Positions 8,501 through 15,488 of a stretch of 64,000 nucleotides of DNA are shown in pieces (the stretch's first letter is position 1; each line of letters starts with the position of its first letter). The notes beneath the pieces are model-generated. The model ran no database searches. It was not told the origin of the DNA and saw nothing but the letters and a program-made list of their open reading frames with translations. Source of the DNA: Burkholderia sp. D-99 (GTDB taxonomy: Bacteria > Pseudomonadota > Gammaproteobacteria > Burkholderiales > Burkholderiaceae); NCBI RefSeq assembly GCF_011605345.1, contig NZ_JAAOXM010000018.1:91727-155726 (forward strand), in the 5' to 3' direction. A program made the translations under genes and the position numbers.

Positions 8501-8862
8501 CGCGACACCTCGTTGCCGGGCAGATCCATCCAGACGTCTTCGTAGCCGGCGTCGTCGATGATGAAACGCGCGCCGGGCGGCAGCATCAGATAGGGCAAGA
8601 CCAGTGGCAGGCAGGTGGGCAGATGTGTGGCGTGCAGCGGCTGGTAGAAATCGAGCGCGTCCGAATACTCGCCGCAGTGGAAAAACCAGCCGACGTCATC
8701 GCCTTCCGACAGCGCGATGCGCGTGCCATAGACAGGCATCCGCCCGAGCGTCGATATCGCGACCGCAACCTTGTGCTCGGGTTCGGCAGCTCGCAGAGCG
8801 TATCGCGCACACACGGCCTCCTGGCGTGCACGCAACTCGGCCGGATCATCCGTCAGGTTCAT
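8497..8862 (-). CDS. Imm33/DUF2185-like immunity protein
   Basis: About 121 residues. The segment GWFFHCGEYSDALDFYQPLH followed by LPPGARFIIDDAGYEDVWMD resembles Imm33/DUF2185 proteins, small cytoplasmic antidotes found beside polymorphic and T6SS toxins. The frame is open upstream to 8973, but the ATG at 8862 begins a normal N-terminus (MNLTDDP) and overlaps the preceding stop by 4 nt. No toxin gene is adjacent, so it looks orphaned. Family assignment is from memory. Confidence 0.6.
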   Translation of the reverse strand: MNLTDDPAELRARQEAVCARYALRAAEPEHKVAVAISTLGRMPVYGTRIALSEGDDVGWFFHCGEYSDALDFYQPLHATHLPTCLPLVLPYLMLPPGARFIIDDAGYEDVWMDLPGNEVSR

Positions 8863-9299
8863 TTCCCGCCCCCCTCCCTGCAGCCCCGCATCGACAGAAA
8901 AGCCATGAAACTGTCGGCTACCGGCGTCGTCTCGCCCGTCTCGTGCGACCAAAGCACGACGGCCGGCTCGCACGATGCCCCTGTCCGGTCGTAGTCAAAG
9001 CAGTAGTAGTCACCTGTCCCGAACTCGGCAAACGGCAACAAGTTCGAGAAATCGGCATCCGTATCGTCGAAATTGTCTCGCCACGCGCGCCAGCCTTCGC
9101 TGTAATGCCGAACGATCGAATTCCAGGTCTTGCGCGGATTACGCGCATCGAAGACGGGGAACACGGACAATCCGCCAAGCGACCTGCCGTTGTTGAGCAG
9201 CAGCCATGTCGCGAACGAATGCGGCAACGCGCGGCCGAGTAATGCTTCGGCTGCTTCGATTTCGGTTACGGTCGTGCCGATGGTCGGTGTGCGGGTCAT
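8859..9299 (-). CDS. SMI1/KNR4 (SUKH) family immunity-like protein
   Basis: 146 residues with SUKH-fold marks: IEAAEALLGRALPHSFATWL (the E-x-x-LG-x-x-LP start), NNG, and the late FAEFGTGDYYCFDYDR with an aromatic-rich strand. SUKH proteins are common antidotes to nuclease toxins. The frame extends upstream to 9434, but AGGAAG lies at the right distance before the ATG at 9299. It overlaps the next gene by 4 nt. Confidence 0.75.
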   Translation of the reverse strand: MTRTPTIGTTVTEIEAAEALLGRALPHSFATWLLLNNGRSLGGLSVFPVFDARNPRKTWNSIVRHYSEGWRAWRDNFDDTDADFSNLLPFAEFGTGDYYCFDYDRTGASCEPAVVLWSHETGETTPVADSFMAFLSMRGCREGGGK

Positions 9300-9351
9300 C
9301 GGTTGATCTTCCTGTCGGTATCTCCGACATACACGTGTTCGATTTTGCGCG

Positions 9352-9840
9352 TCACGGCTCGATCCACCAGTCGAGCAGCGTTTCGTCGTCCGGATCCTCG
9401 AAGTTCCGGTAGATGTTCGCGTAGTACCAGGCAAGGCCGGTTCTTGCCGTGAAGTCGTCGAAGACAGTACGGATTCGTTCGCCTCCAGCGCCGGACGGCA
9501 CCGATAGCGCGAGCGAGCCGCCGTAACGGCCGTCGAGCGTACCGTTCAGTTCGGATTCGACCTCATCCGCAAGCCGGTCGATGTCGCGATCCGGAATCGC
9601 GTCGCCATAGATCTGGATGCAGTAGTTTCCGCCGCGCTTCAGCACCGTGGCCGGACGATCGGGGTCGTCTATGCGGACAAGATCGCCTTTCGCGAGATTC
9701 AGCGCGAGGCCAGGCGATGCCAGCAGTTCATAGATGCCCGGCTCGACCGGACGCGCGGGAAGTTCTTCGTGAACCGGTGCGTCACCGGAGCTACCGGCGT
9801 AGACGTAGATCAGCTCGTAATCTTGGTCGGGGTCATGCAT
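9352..9840 (-). CDS. DUF4265-like immunity protein
   Basis: 162 residues, acidic. The pattern GIYELLASPGLALNLAKGD, then VRID and VLKRGGNYCIQIY resembles DUF4265, a small domain often seen in toxin-immunity neighbourhoods. The C-terminal 60 residues have repeated Trp, Tyr and Asp and match nothing I recognise. Its start sits inside a short frame ending with a V-x-DWNT tail, suggesting it was captured together with the end of another gene. Confidence 0.55.
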   Translation of the reverse strand: MHDPDQDYELIYVYAGSSGDAPVHEELPARPVEPGIYELLASPGLALNLAKGDLVRIDDPDRPATVLKRGGNYCIQIYGDAIPDRDIDRLADEVESELNGTLDGRYGGSLALSVPSGAGGERIRTVFDDFTARTGLAWYYANIYRNFEDPDDETLLDWWIEP

Positions 9841-9945
9841 TTCGTTCTCGCCGCACCTAAGACCGTGTTCCAGTCAATAACTTGTGTCACCCGGGCTGCC
9901 GGCGCATTGGCCTCCACATTACTTGAGACCGCGCGCCTGCTCTCA
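9810..9945 (-). pseudogene. Effector-tail remnant with a DWNT motif
   Basis: In a frame different from the overlapping DUF4265-like gene, the minus strand reads PAARVTQVIDWNTVLGAAR. A near-identical tail, PTVDWNTMSRGARAMGD, precedes the ankyrin gene (11253-11327). These look like leftover C-termini of toxins formerly adjacent to their immunity genes. Inference only. Confidence 0.35.
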
Positions 9946-10524
9946 CCCACCAACCATCTCCATGAACACCGCCGCTTCCGGATCCGGCAGCGCATCGCCT
10001 ATCCGCGACCGGACTTCAGCCAGGAATGCCGGCCGGATTTCATATGTATCGTCGAAGATATCGCGTGCGTACTTTCCAACGTACAGATCGCACCAGATAC
10101 GCAGCGCGTGGGCGAAGTGCGTAGGGGATGACGCAACGCGCAATGGTGCCCAGGAGCCCGCGCCGTGACGGTCGAACAGCACATCGCCTGCCGGCACGAC
10201 GATAACCGGATCGCCGCCCATCTGACCCAGCACGATCCAGTCGTCGTGCCATCCGGACAGACGCCGGCCCGATGCGTCGACGCGATAGCCGGTCTGGCCG
10301 ATCGCGAGACTCGAGTGGTTGCCGTACAGCAGGAGGTCGTCAGCGATCCAGGGAATCGACAGATCGACATCGTCGAGCGCGTTGAACCATGCGGCAATTT
10401 CAGCGCTCACGGAGAGCGATCCCGAGTGTGTTGCATGATCGGGCACAGGTGCGCCGATGCTTGCGTGCGCGTCCACCATGTCGCGAATTGCGACGATGAA
10501 CGGCTTCAGATCCCGATTGTGCAT
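9943..10524 (-). CDS. SMI1/KNR4 (SUKH)-like protein
   Basis: 193 residues. The core WIVLGQMGGDPVIVV, then VLFDRHGAGSWAPLRVASS, is typical of SUKH proteins (strand, GG-D-P, then a Gly-x-Trp turn). Several upstream Met codons are in frame; the ATG at 10524 is chosen because GGGAGG lies 5-6 nt before it. It probably neutralises a nuclease-type toxin; none is adjacent. Confidence 0.65.
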   Translation of the reverse strand: MHNRDLKPFIVAIRDMVDAHASIGAPVPDHATHSGSLSVSAEIAAWFNALDDVDLSIPWIADDLLLYGNHSSLAIGQTGYRVDASGRRLSGWHDDWIVLGQMGGDPVIVVPAGDVLFDRHGAGSWAPLRVASSPTHFAHALRIWCDLYVGKYARDIFDDTYEIRPAFLAEVRSRIGDALPDPEAAVFMEMVGG

Positions 10525-10647
10525 CGTGCCTCCCGGCGACATGGCGCCTTGTCGAATCGCTTGCGAACGATACCGGATCTTGCGCCTCTCTGTCAGCCGC
10601 ATGCCGACACTTGAGTGAATCCTGAGTCTCGGAGATCGTGGATGCTG

Positions 10648-11256
10648 TCAGTCGAATTTCATGTGTCCGTCAAGCCACTTCTCGACCTCGCCCCGGCCGA
10701 GATCAGACGCGCATTTCTTCAAATGAAGAGCCTCATCACGGCTCACTTCAATCCCTCTGAGTAACAACAAATTCAGCCCCGATATCGCAGCGTCCTCCCC
10801 GTCAAGACAATATGTCGCCTGCAGGATCGGCGTGAGACCGTTCGTCGCCACCGTCGACATATCGGCGCCGGCGTCGATCAGTTTCTCAGCTCGCTCCATC
10901 AATCCAAATTTCAACGCTGCCGATAGTGCCGTGATACCACTGTGGCCTGACTCGTCGAGCAGGTTCCGTGTCGCATACCACGCAACCACTTTCTCGAAGA
11001 GCGCCGAATCACGATCCAAAGTCGCACAATGCAGAAACGTATCTCCGGTGCGCTCGTCCCTCTGCAGGAAGTTCACATCGCGGCTGTCCAGAAAATCGAA
11101 GATCGCTCGACTTCTCGCGACATGGAAGAGAATGGGGACTCCCTCAAGCACTTTTTGTCTTTCGATTGTCGGCAGCAGCCGTTGAATCGGCGCCAGGTCG
11201 CCGTCCGAGAACGCGTCGGCCGCCTCGAAAATATCAACAATGATTTCTGCGTTCAT
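10648..11256 (-). CDS. Ankyrin-repeat protein, immunity-like
   Basis: 202 residues with three to four ankyrin-type repeats: TGDTFLHCATLDRDSALFEK, HSGITALSAALKFGLMERAE and NGLTPILQATYCLDGEDAAI, each with the TPLH-like turn partly conserved. Such small ankyrin proteins often act as antidotes next to polymorphic toxins. Its ATG overlaps the TGA of an upstream frame ending in the DWNT tail, a typical coupling arrangement. No signal peptide. Confidence 0.65.
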   Translation of the reverse strand: MNAEIIVDIFEAADAFSDGDLAPIQRLLPTIERQKVLEGVPILFHVARSRAIFDFLDSRDVNFLQRDERTGDTFLHCATLDRDSALFEKVVAWYATRNLLDESGHSGITALSAALKFGLMERAEKLIDAGADMSTVATNGLTPILQATYCLDGEDAAISGLNLLLLRGIEVSRDEALHLKKCASDLGRGEVEKWLDGHMKFD

Positions 11257-11327
11257 GCTCGGTCACCCATGGCCCTCGCCCCGCGTGACATCGTATTCCA
11301 GTCGACGGTTGGTGTAGGTGGGGGCTC
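11253..11327 (-). pseudogene. Effector-tail remnant coupled to the ankyrin gene
   Basis: The minus strand reads a short open tail with PTVDWNTMSRGARAMGD and stops in TGA overlapping the ankyrin ATG. It resembles the tail at 9810-9945. The remaining intergenic DNA to 11470 shows no other gene. Confidence 0.35.
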
Positions 11328-11470
11328 AGGCGCACTACATCGCATGACTGAATACCTGCCCTCAACCGCAGACCATCCCTATGACAACCGCGCCCTTCTA
11401 AATGGAGGGCCGCCGAGTGATTCCTTGTTGCTACCGATTGCGTTCGGGCTGCAGACATCCCCCGCTCCGG

Positions 11471-11971
11471 CTAGGCATTCGAGAAGACGACCAACCTACC
11501 CTCGGGACGCCGGCCATCCCAGCCACAAGGGAAACCACCGTCGAGATAAGCATGCAGAATGCTGTTCCAGATCGGCGGGAAGCAATCATTGGCGTAACAC
11601 TGAAACAGGATGCCGATATCCCTGATCATCAACTCGATCAGCGGACACGACACCGCATTCGTCCACTTGAGATCTGCCCCGTTGAAGTGCTTGCCTTCGA
11701 TTCCCCAATACCGACTCTTCCTCAACTGGTATTCAACCTCGCGGCTCCATTCGAAACCAGTGGGAAACACACCGTCACCGTCACTTACCGACTCCCATTC
11801 GTCGAAGTCGTCGAAGGAGTCATCGGTCGCGAAACGACGTGCGACCGCCGCATCCCGGACAACGTGATGCGCCGCGGGATCGCCGAGATAGGCGGTGCCG
11901 AAAAATGCATCCTGCTCGAGAAACCGGACGAGCGGATTGGCTGCAACCAGGATGTCATGCCAGGATTTCAT
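11471..11971 (-). CDS. Hypothetical immunity-like protein
   Basis: 166 residues, acidic and aromatic, no signal peptide or membrane helix. The start MKSWHDILVAANPLVRFLEQD and the end with FPCGWDGRRPEGRLVVF are distinctive, but I do not recognise the family. It sits in line with immunity-like genes, 24 nt upstream of the next, and is most simply another antidote. Confidence 0.55.
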   Translation of the reverse strand: MKSWHDILVAANPLVRFLEQDAFFGTAYLGDPAAHHVVRDAAVARRFATDDSFDDFDEWESVSDGDGVFPTGFEWSREVEYQLRKSRYWGIEGKHFNGADLKWTNAVSCPLIELMIRDIGILFQCYANDCFPPIWNSILHAYLDGGFPCGWDGRRPEGRLVVFSNA

Positions 11972-11995
11972 GCCGACTTGTGACAGGCCACGTCG

Positions 11996-12319
11996 TCAGA
12001 ACAGGATGAATTCATCGTTCTCGACGTAAAAGACGAACGCATCGAGCAATTGCGCAACGCTCGGTTCGTCGACTTGGTCGTGGGCGTTGATCACGATGTC
12101 CTCGATCGTCGCACTGTTCAGGGTGACGATCCAGCCCGGTTGCGGTGCGATCGAGGGCGATGCATCGTCTTCGGCATGTTGCGCATCTTCCGCAAACGCA
12201 CCCTCTGTATCGCGCGTCCACGGCATCGGCGGCAAATAGAGCCAACCAGAGAAGTCACCGGGCGTTTCGAGGATCTGCTTCAGGCTGACTACGGTCGTCA
12301 GGTCGGTTGTTGCGAGCAT
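11996..12319 (-). CDS. DUF7716-like immunity protein
   Basis: 107 residues from the ATG at 12319. LKQILETPGDFSGWLYLPPM at the N-terminus and IEDIVINAHDQVDEPS plus a YVENDEFI end are the marks I associate with DUF7716. The frame continues upstream for 122 codons, so a longer form starting at 12451 is possible; ribosome sites are weak for both. The C-terminus matches that of the protein at 7805-8500. Confidence 0.55.
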   Translation of the reverse strand: MLATTDLTTVVSLKQILETPGDFSGWLYLPPMPWTRDTEGAFAEDAQHAEDDASPSIAPQPGWIVTLNSATIEDIVINAHDQVDEPSVAQLLDAFVFYVENDEFILF

Positions 12320-12576
12320 CGGTTGTAGGAGTGGGAGTGACGTTTGGCGGTGCGGATGGCACGGTGCCGTGACATGCATGTGCGACACCGTCGGTGGATT
12401 CACGTGGGCCTGCAAAGCGCGTACGTTGTTCGTCGGCACGGAATCGGACATCAGCGCTCGCGCACGATACCGCAAAAGGTCGTGATTATGCCAATGAAGC
12501 GAAAGGTGAAACCTGCCATCGTGTTTGTGGGCGGGACGATCGAACAACGTGTTGGCTACCCGCTGCGGCTGGCCAC

Positions 12577-12918
12577 TCAGATCGGCTGACCGAAATAAAC
12601 GATCTCGAACAGGTCGACCCATCGGTGGAATGGCTCCGGTAGCGCATTCAGCAAATCGCTTTTCCCGGCAATTTTTGCATCGCACGCGAACACGACTTCA
12701 TTGACTTTGGGATCGCCGTAGATGGTCAGCACGACGAGGCACCCACCGCTCCCCGCGAACGCCGCTCGCCGACAATGCCCCGGGTCTTCGACGTCGTCGA
12801 AGAATTCGACACCCGATGCAGTCAAGTCTGTCTCCCGACATTCGAAGTATCCCCAGTCTGCGATCCGGACCGGACGATCCCGAAAAGCCGCTTCGAGGGA
12901 TGGGTAGTGAGTCGTCAT
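12577..12918 (-). CDS. Hypothetical small protein, immunity-like
   Basis: 113 residues, acidic, no signal peptide. The segment VRIADWGYFECRETDLTASG followed by GGCLVVLTIYGDPKVNEVVF suggests a small alpha/beta protein, but I do not recognise it. A TTG three codons upstream also opens the frame; the ATG is preferred. Position and size fit the immunity array. Confidence 0.45.
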   Translation of the reverse strand: MTTHYPSLEAAFRDRPVRIADWGYFECRETDLTASGVEFFDDVEDPGHCRRAAFAGSGGCLVVLTIYGDPKVNEVVFACDAKIAGKSDLLNALPEPFHRWVDLFEIVYFGQPI

Positions 12919-13023
12919 ATATCCCAATGAAGTTCGCTCTCAATGTCGGATCGCGTCCGTCAGGTACAGGCGAGGCGTGTATAAGCCGGTGGTCTGCAGC
13001 AACCTGTTCGCTCGCTTGTCGCG

Positions 13024-13185
13024 CTATCCCATCCCAAAGAGCGAATCAATGACGTTCTTGATCCACGTCTTGACATCACCTCTGGCGATTTTCTTTTCCC
13101 TTGCAATTTTTCTCATAAAAATTATCGACCACGCGACGGCAAGACCCGCGGCGATACATATGTTTAAAAATGAAAATTCACTCAT
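13024..13185 (-). CDS. Small single-pass membrane protein
   Basis: 53 residues: a short N-terminus (MSEFSF), one hydrophobic helix (LNICIAAGLAVAWSIIF), then a lysine/arginine-rich tail that would stay in the cytoplasm. The ribosome-binding site is weak. It may be a membrane antidote, for instance against a pore-forming toxin, or a chance frame. It sits next to a transposase remnant and is AT-richer than its surroundings. Confidence 0.4.
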   Translation of the reverse strand: MSEFSFLNICIAAGLAVAWSIIFMRKIAREKKIARGDVKTWIKNVIDSLFGMG

Positions 13186-13202
13186 TGGAATGAAAGAGTT
13201 CC

Positions 13203-13352
13203 AAGTTCTTCGCTGCGTACGCGTGTGACATGAGTGTGCGCGAGATCCGGGGGTGTCTGGCCGAGTACTATGGCACCGATGTATCACCGGACTTCATCGA
13301 CTCGGTTACCGGCGAGGGGATGGCCGAAGCGCAGAGTTGGTAGAACCGTCCA
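13203..13352 (+). pseudogene. IS256-family (mutator) transposase remnant
   Basis: The plus strand encodes AAYACDMSVREIRG, then LAEYYGTDVSPDFIDSVT and EAQSW, a clear match to the MSVREIQGHLEEMYG...VSP-x-LIS-x-VTD...WQNRP block of IS256-type transposases. A TAG replaces the expected Gln codon in W-Q-N-R-P, and NRP follows in frame after the stop. Only about 50 codons remain. Confidence 0.75.
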
Positions 13353-13357
13353 AATGA

Positions 13358-13762
13358 TTACCCATCTTTCCAAACCAATCTTGGATCGGACTGACCGAAC
13401 TGGCAAAAGTACAATGCCGCCTGTATCACCGTCGCTTTGTCAACACATTGACGTAGCGAGTAGCTGCCGCGCTGCCCACCAACCATCAGGTCAGCATACT
13501 CGTCCTCAGGCTTATCTGAAGCTACCAGCGCAAAAAGAGCTTCGTCCGTCCCGATCGCCAAAAATGCGACGTATCGATCGCCTTCGCCACCTCCAACCGA
13601 AAATGCCGCCTCATCGTTCATCAAAAACATGACAGATGAAGGGTCCTTATCATTCATTCTCTCAATCGCTGATATGACTTGCGCAGCTTCAACATAGTCC
13701 TGCTCAACCACTTCCGAGCGATTGCCAACGTATTTTTCTTCAATGATCTTAACTACTTGCAT
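13358..13762 (-). CDS. Imm1-like immunity protein
   Basis: 134 residues from the ATG at 13762. GGGEGDRYVAFLAIG, the LMVGGQRGSYSL segment and a closing CQFGQSDPRLVW agree with the Imm1 family of contact-dependent and Rhs toxin antidotes (family from memory). The frame extends upstream into an Rhs fragment, giving a false 190-codon ORF. This gene was probably the cognate antidote of the lost Rhs tip whose scar lies directly upstream. Confidence 0.7.
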   Translation of the reverse strand: MQVVKIIEEKYVGNRSEVVEQDYVEAAQVISAIERMNDKDPSSVMFLMNDEAAFSVGGGEGDRYVAFLAIGTDEALFALVASDKPEDEYADLMVGGQRGSYSLRQCVDKATVIQAALYFCQFGQSDPRLVWKDG

Positions 13763-13792
13763 GTGACGCTCACTTGGTCGGTGTGTACACTT

Positions 13793-13921
13793 GCGATAGC
13801 TCCGGATACCCGTCTTGCGTGCCGCCTCGCTGATGACCTCCTTCGCTTCGCCCCAAGCCTTGTAACGCGATGACCACGCGACTTCGCCAGCCTCGTCGGT
13901 CACCTCCTCCGGCGCACCCAT
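13793..13921 (-). pseudogene. rhs: Rhs C-terminal core remnant 1
   Basis: The minus strand reads GAPEEVTDEAGEVAWSSRYK then AWGEAKEVISEAARKTGI, closely matching the full Rhs protein (15489-20195) at GTPQLLTDEDGDVVWEATYR and AWGEAREVIARVSKAAGI. Everything after GI is lost and the Imm1-like gene follows. It is a displaced Rhs end. Confidence 0.8.
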
Positions 13922-13951
13922 TCCGTGCAACTTTATTAATTTACTTGCAAC

Positions 13952-14548
13952 CTAGCCAAGCTGAAGAAAGAAATGACCCAGTTCTGCACGTCTTTCATCA
14001 AGTGCAGAATTATCGATGAACAAATACCCCATACCATCTGAAAGTATTCCTTTATAATTCGGCAGCGCAAAATCAAGATCCCCGCCGTATATTGACAATC
14101 TTCTTTGCATGCCTGGCATAGAAATTGGTCGCTGCAACCACGCGTGCACCCCATCAATTTTTGAGGCTAGATTTTCGGAGTCGTCAGAGTCACTACTCTG
14201 GGAAATCACACCTTTTCCGACATCTTTGATCTCGTCTGAACTTTCATTCCTAAGGAATTCACCCGCCAGATGCCCAACAACAACCGCCGCAGACTGACCG
14301 TCTCTTTCGCGAAGTCGTCGATAATGGTCAACCTCGCCCCTCACATAAGGAACAAATATTGAAATCCAGAAATCGTCGCCTTTAAGACTAGCGCTGAGCC
14401 ACCACCCCGGAAGACTCAACAAATGAACCAACGGTTCGCCATTGTCAGATGTGGGCCAGCGAACATCGGCCGGAAGATAGACACCCCCACCAACGTACGC
14501 ATCACCTTTGGCCGACCTCAAGGGGGAAAAAATTAACTCTTGATGCAT
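13952..14548 (-). CDS. DUF1963 (YwqG-like) immunity protein
   Basis: 198 residues. GGGVYLPADVRWPTSDNGEP followed by LVHLLSLPGWW is the DUF1963/YwqG signature (GG-x-P-xLP...WP...G-x-P), a common immunity domain. A very strong Shine-Dalgarno (GAGGAGG) precedes the ATG at 14548. Its base composition is visibly more AT-rich than the core genes, pointing to recent import. It follows Rhs remnant 2 and was probably that tip's antidote. Confidence 0.7.
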   Translation of the reverse strand: MHQELIFSPLRSAKGDAYVGGGVYLPADVRWPTSDNGEPLVHLLSLPGWWLSASLKGDDFWISIFVPYVRGEVDHYRRLRERDGQSAAVVVGHLAGEFLRNESSDEIKDVGKGVISQSSDSDDSENLASKIDGVHAWLQRPISMPGMQRRLSIYGGDLDFALPNYKGILSDGMGYLFIDNSALDERRAELGHFFLQLG

Positions 14549-14654
14549 TTTCGCCTCCTCAAATCATTCATCACAACAGCAACTCAAACTCGAACCCATT
14601 TGCTCCGAACCGCAGATGCATCCTCGCAAGAGCGTTCTCATTGGAGTGAATTGC

Positions 14655-15005
14655 ATCGTGACGAACGCTGCGGCACGATCCCCGTCGCCTTCGATACTAC
14701 ATCGCCTTCCTCATTCGTCAGCAATTACGGCGTGCCGATCTGGTCGCAGTGGTAATAGAACAGCTTCGCGTCCGCCCTGCGCCCCGGCACCTTCTGCAGT
14801 GGATCTTCCTCCGGCACGTACCGATCGACGCTCTTCCACACCGGCGTCGCGATTCCCTCCACCGGCTCCGTCAGATATTGCGCCAGGGGTACGAACGTCC
14901 ACGGCTCGTAGATATAGTGCGTACCGCGCTCGCCATCGCTCTCGTATGCAAGCGTATCGCCACCCCAGCCGAACGCTGTCCGCGCACCGTTCACTGTTTT
15001 TGGTA
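14655..15005 (-). pseudogene. rhs: Rhs C-terminal core remnant 2
   Basis: The minus strand reads NGARTAFGWGGDTLAYES, then YIYEPWTFVPLAQY, DRYVPEEDPLQK and FYYHCDQIGTP, parallel to the intact Rhs. A TAA replaces the Gln codon of GTPQLLT, after which LLTNEEGDVV continues in frame, then skips about 20 residues to SKATGIVP before the frame is lost. It carries a nonsense change plus a deletion, so it is dead. Confidence 0.85.
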
Positions 15006-15015
15006 CACCAAAGCA

Positions 15016-15037
15016 ATGGGCCGCATACGCGGCCCAT
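15016..15037 (-). terminator. Possible terminator after the Rhs immunity gene
   Basis: A perfect 9-bp stem (ATGGGCCGC paired with GCGGCCCAT) with a four-base loop. It is followed on the minus strand by a poor T-run (TTGCTTTGG), so strength is uncertain. It lies 74 nt past the stop of the gene at 15111. Confidence 0.4.
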
Positions 15038-15110
15038 CAAATATCATCACCTAACAAATGCTGGCAAAAAAACTATGCAACAACATTCATTCATGGAAAA
15101 GGAAAAATAT

Positions 15111-15485
15111 TCACTGCGTTTCCAGCAATCTAAAAGCAAGAGACATTTCGCCTTGCTCAATTGACAAATCAGCAACCAGCGTTAACTCCGCCCTTTCGCC
15201 ATCAGACCATAATTGACACGCAACTCGTCGCGAGCTTGGATTGGCATCCATTTCGAATATATCGAATGGAATTCGACCAGTCCCATCCGGAACAAATGCC
15301 AGATCAGGCGGCGGCAAAGTCAGCTTTTCGACGTCCTCTCTGGATCGTTGCAGCTCTTCTTCAATTTCCTCAAAAATATCATGAGTCACCCCAAATTTCG
15401 CCAAATCCCCCATTACCCCGCCACGAATTCCTTTTAAAAGATCACCCATGAGCCGATAGGCTTCATCTCTATCAAATACTTGCAT
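15111..15485 (-). CDS. Putative cognate immunity protein of the Rhs SHH nuclease
   Basis: 124 residues, acidic, cytoplasmic. It contains RDEAYRLMGDLLKGIRGGVM, a helical IFEEIEEELQRSREDVEKL region and a last strand SIEQGEMSLAFRLLE. I do not recognise the family with confidence. It starts 3 nt after the rhs stop, with CGGAGGAAA inside the last rhs codons as its ribosome site, the classic effector-immunity layout. The AT-rich composition matches the tip. The role is inferred from position. Confidence 0.7.
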   Translation of the reverse strand: MQVFDRDEAYRLMGDLLKGIRGGVMGDLAKFGVTHDIFEEIEEELQRSREDVEKLTLPPPDLAFVPDGTGRIPFDIFEMDANPSSRRVACQLWSDGERAELTLVADLSIEQGEMSLAFRLLETQ

Positions 15486-15488
15486 ATT

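Noticed and set aside
12344..12642. Plus-strand frames between two array genes
   Set aside because: No ribosome site and no recognisable domain; they lie opposite the minus-strand immunity genes and their leader.
13358..13930. A 190-residue fusion of Rhs fragment and immunity protein
   Set aside because: The first 45 codons are a dead Rhs end that happens to stay in frame; the antidote has its own ATG at 13762.
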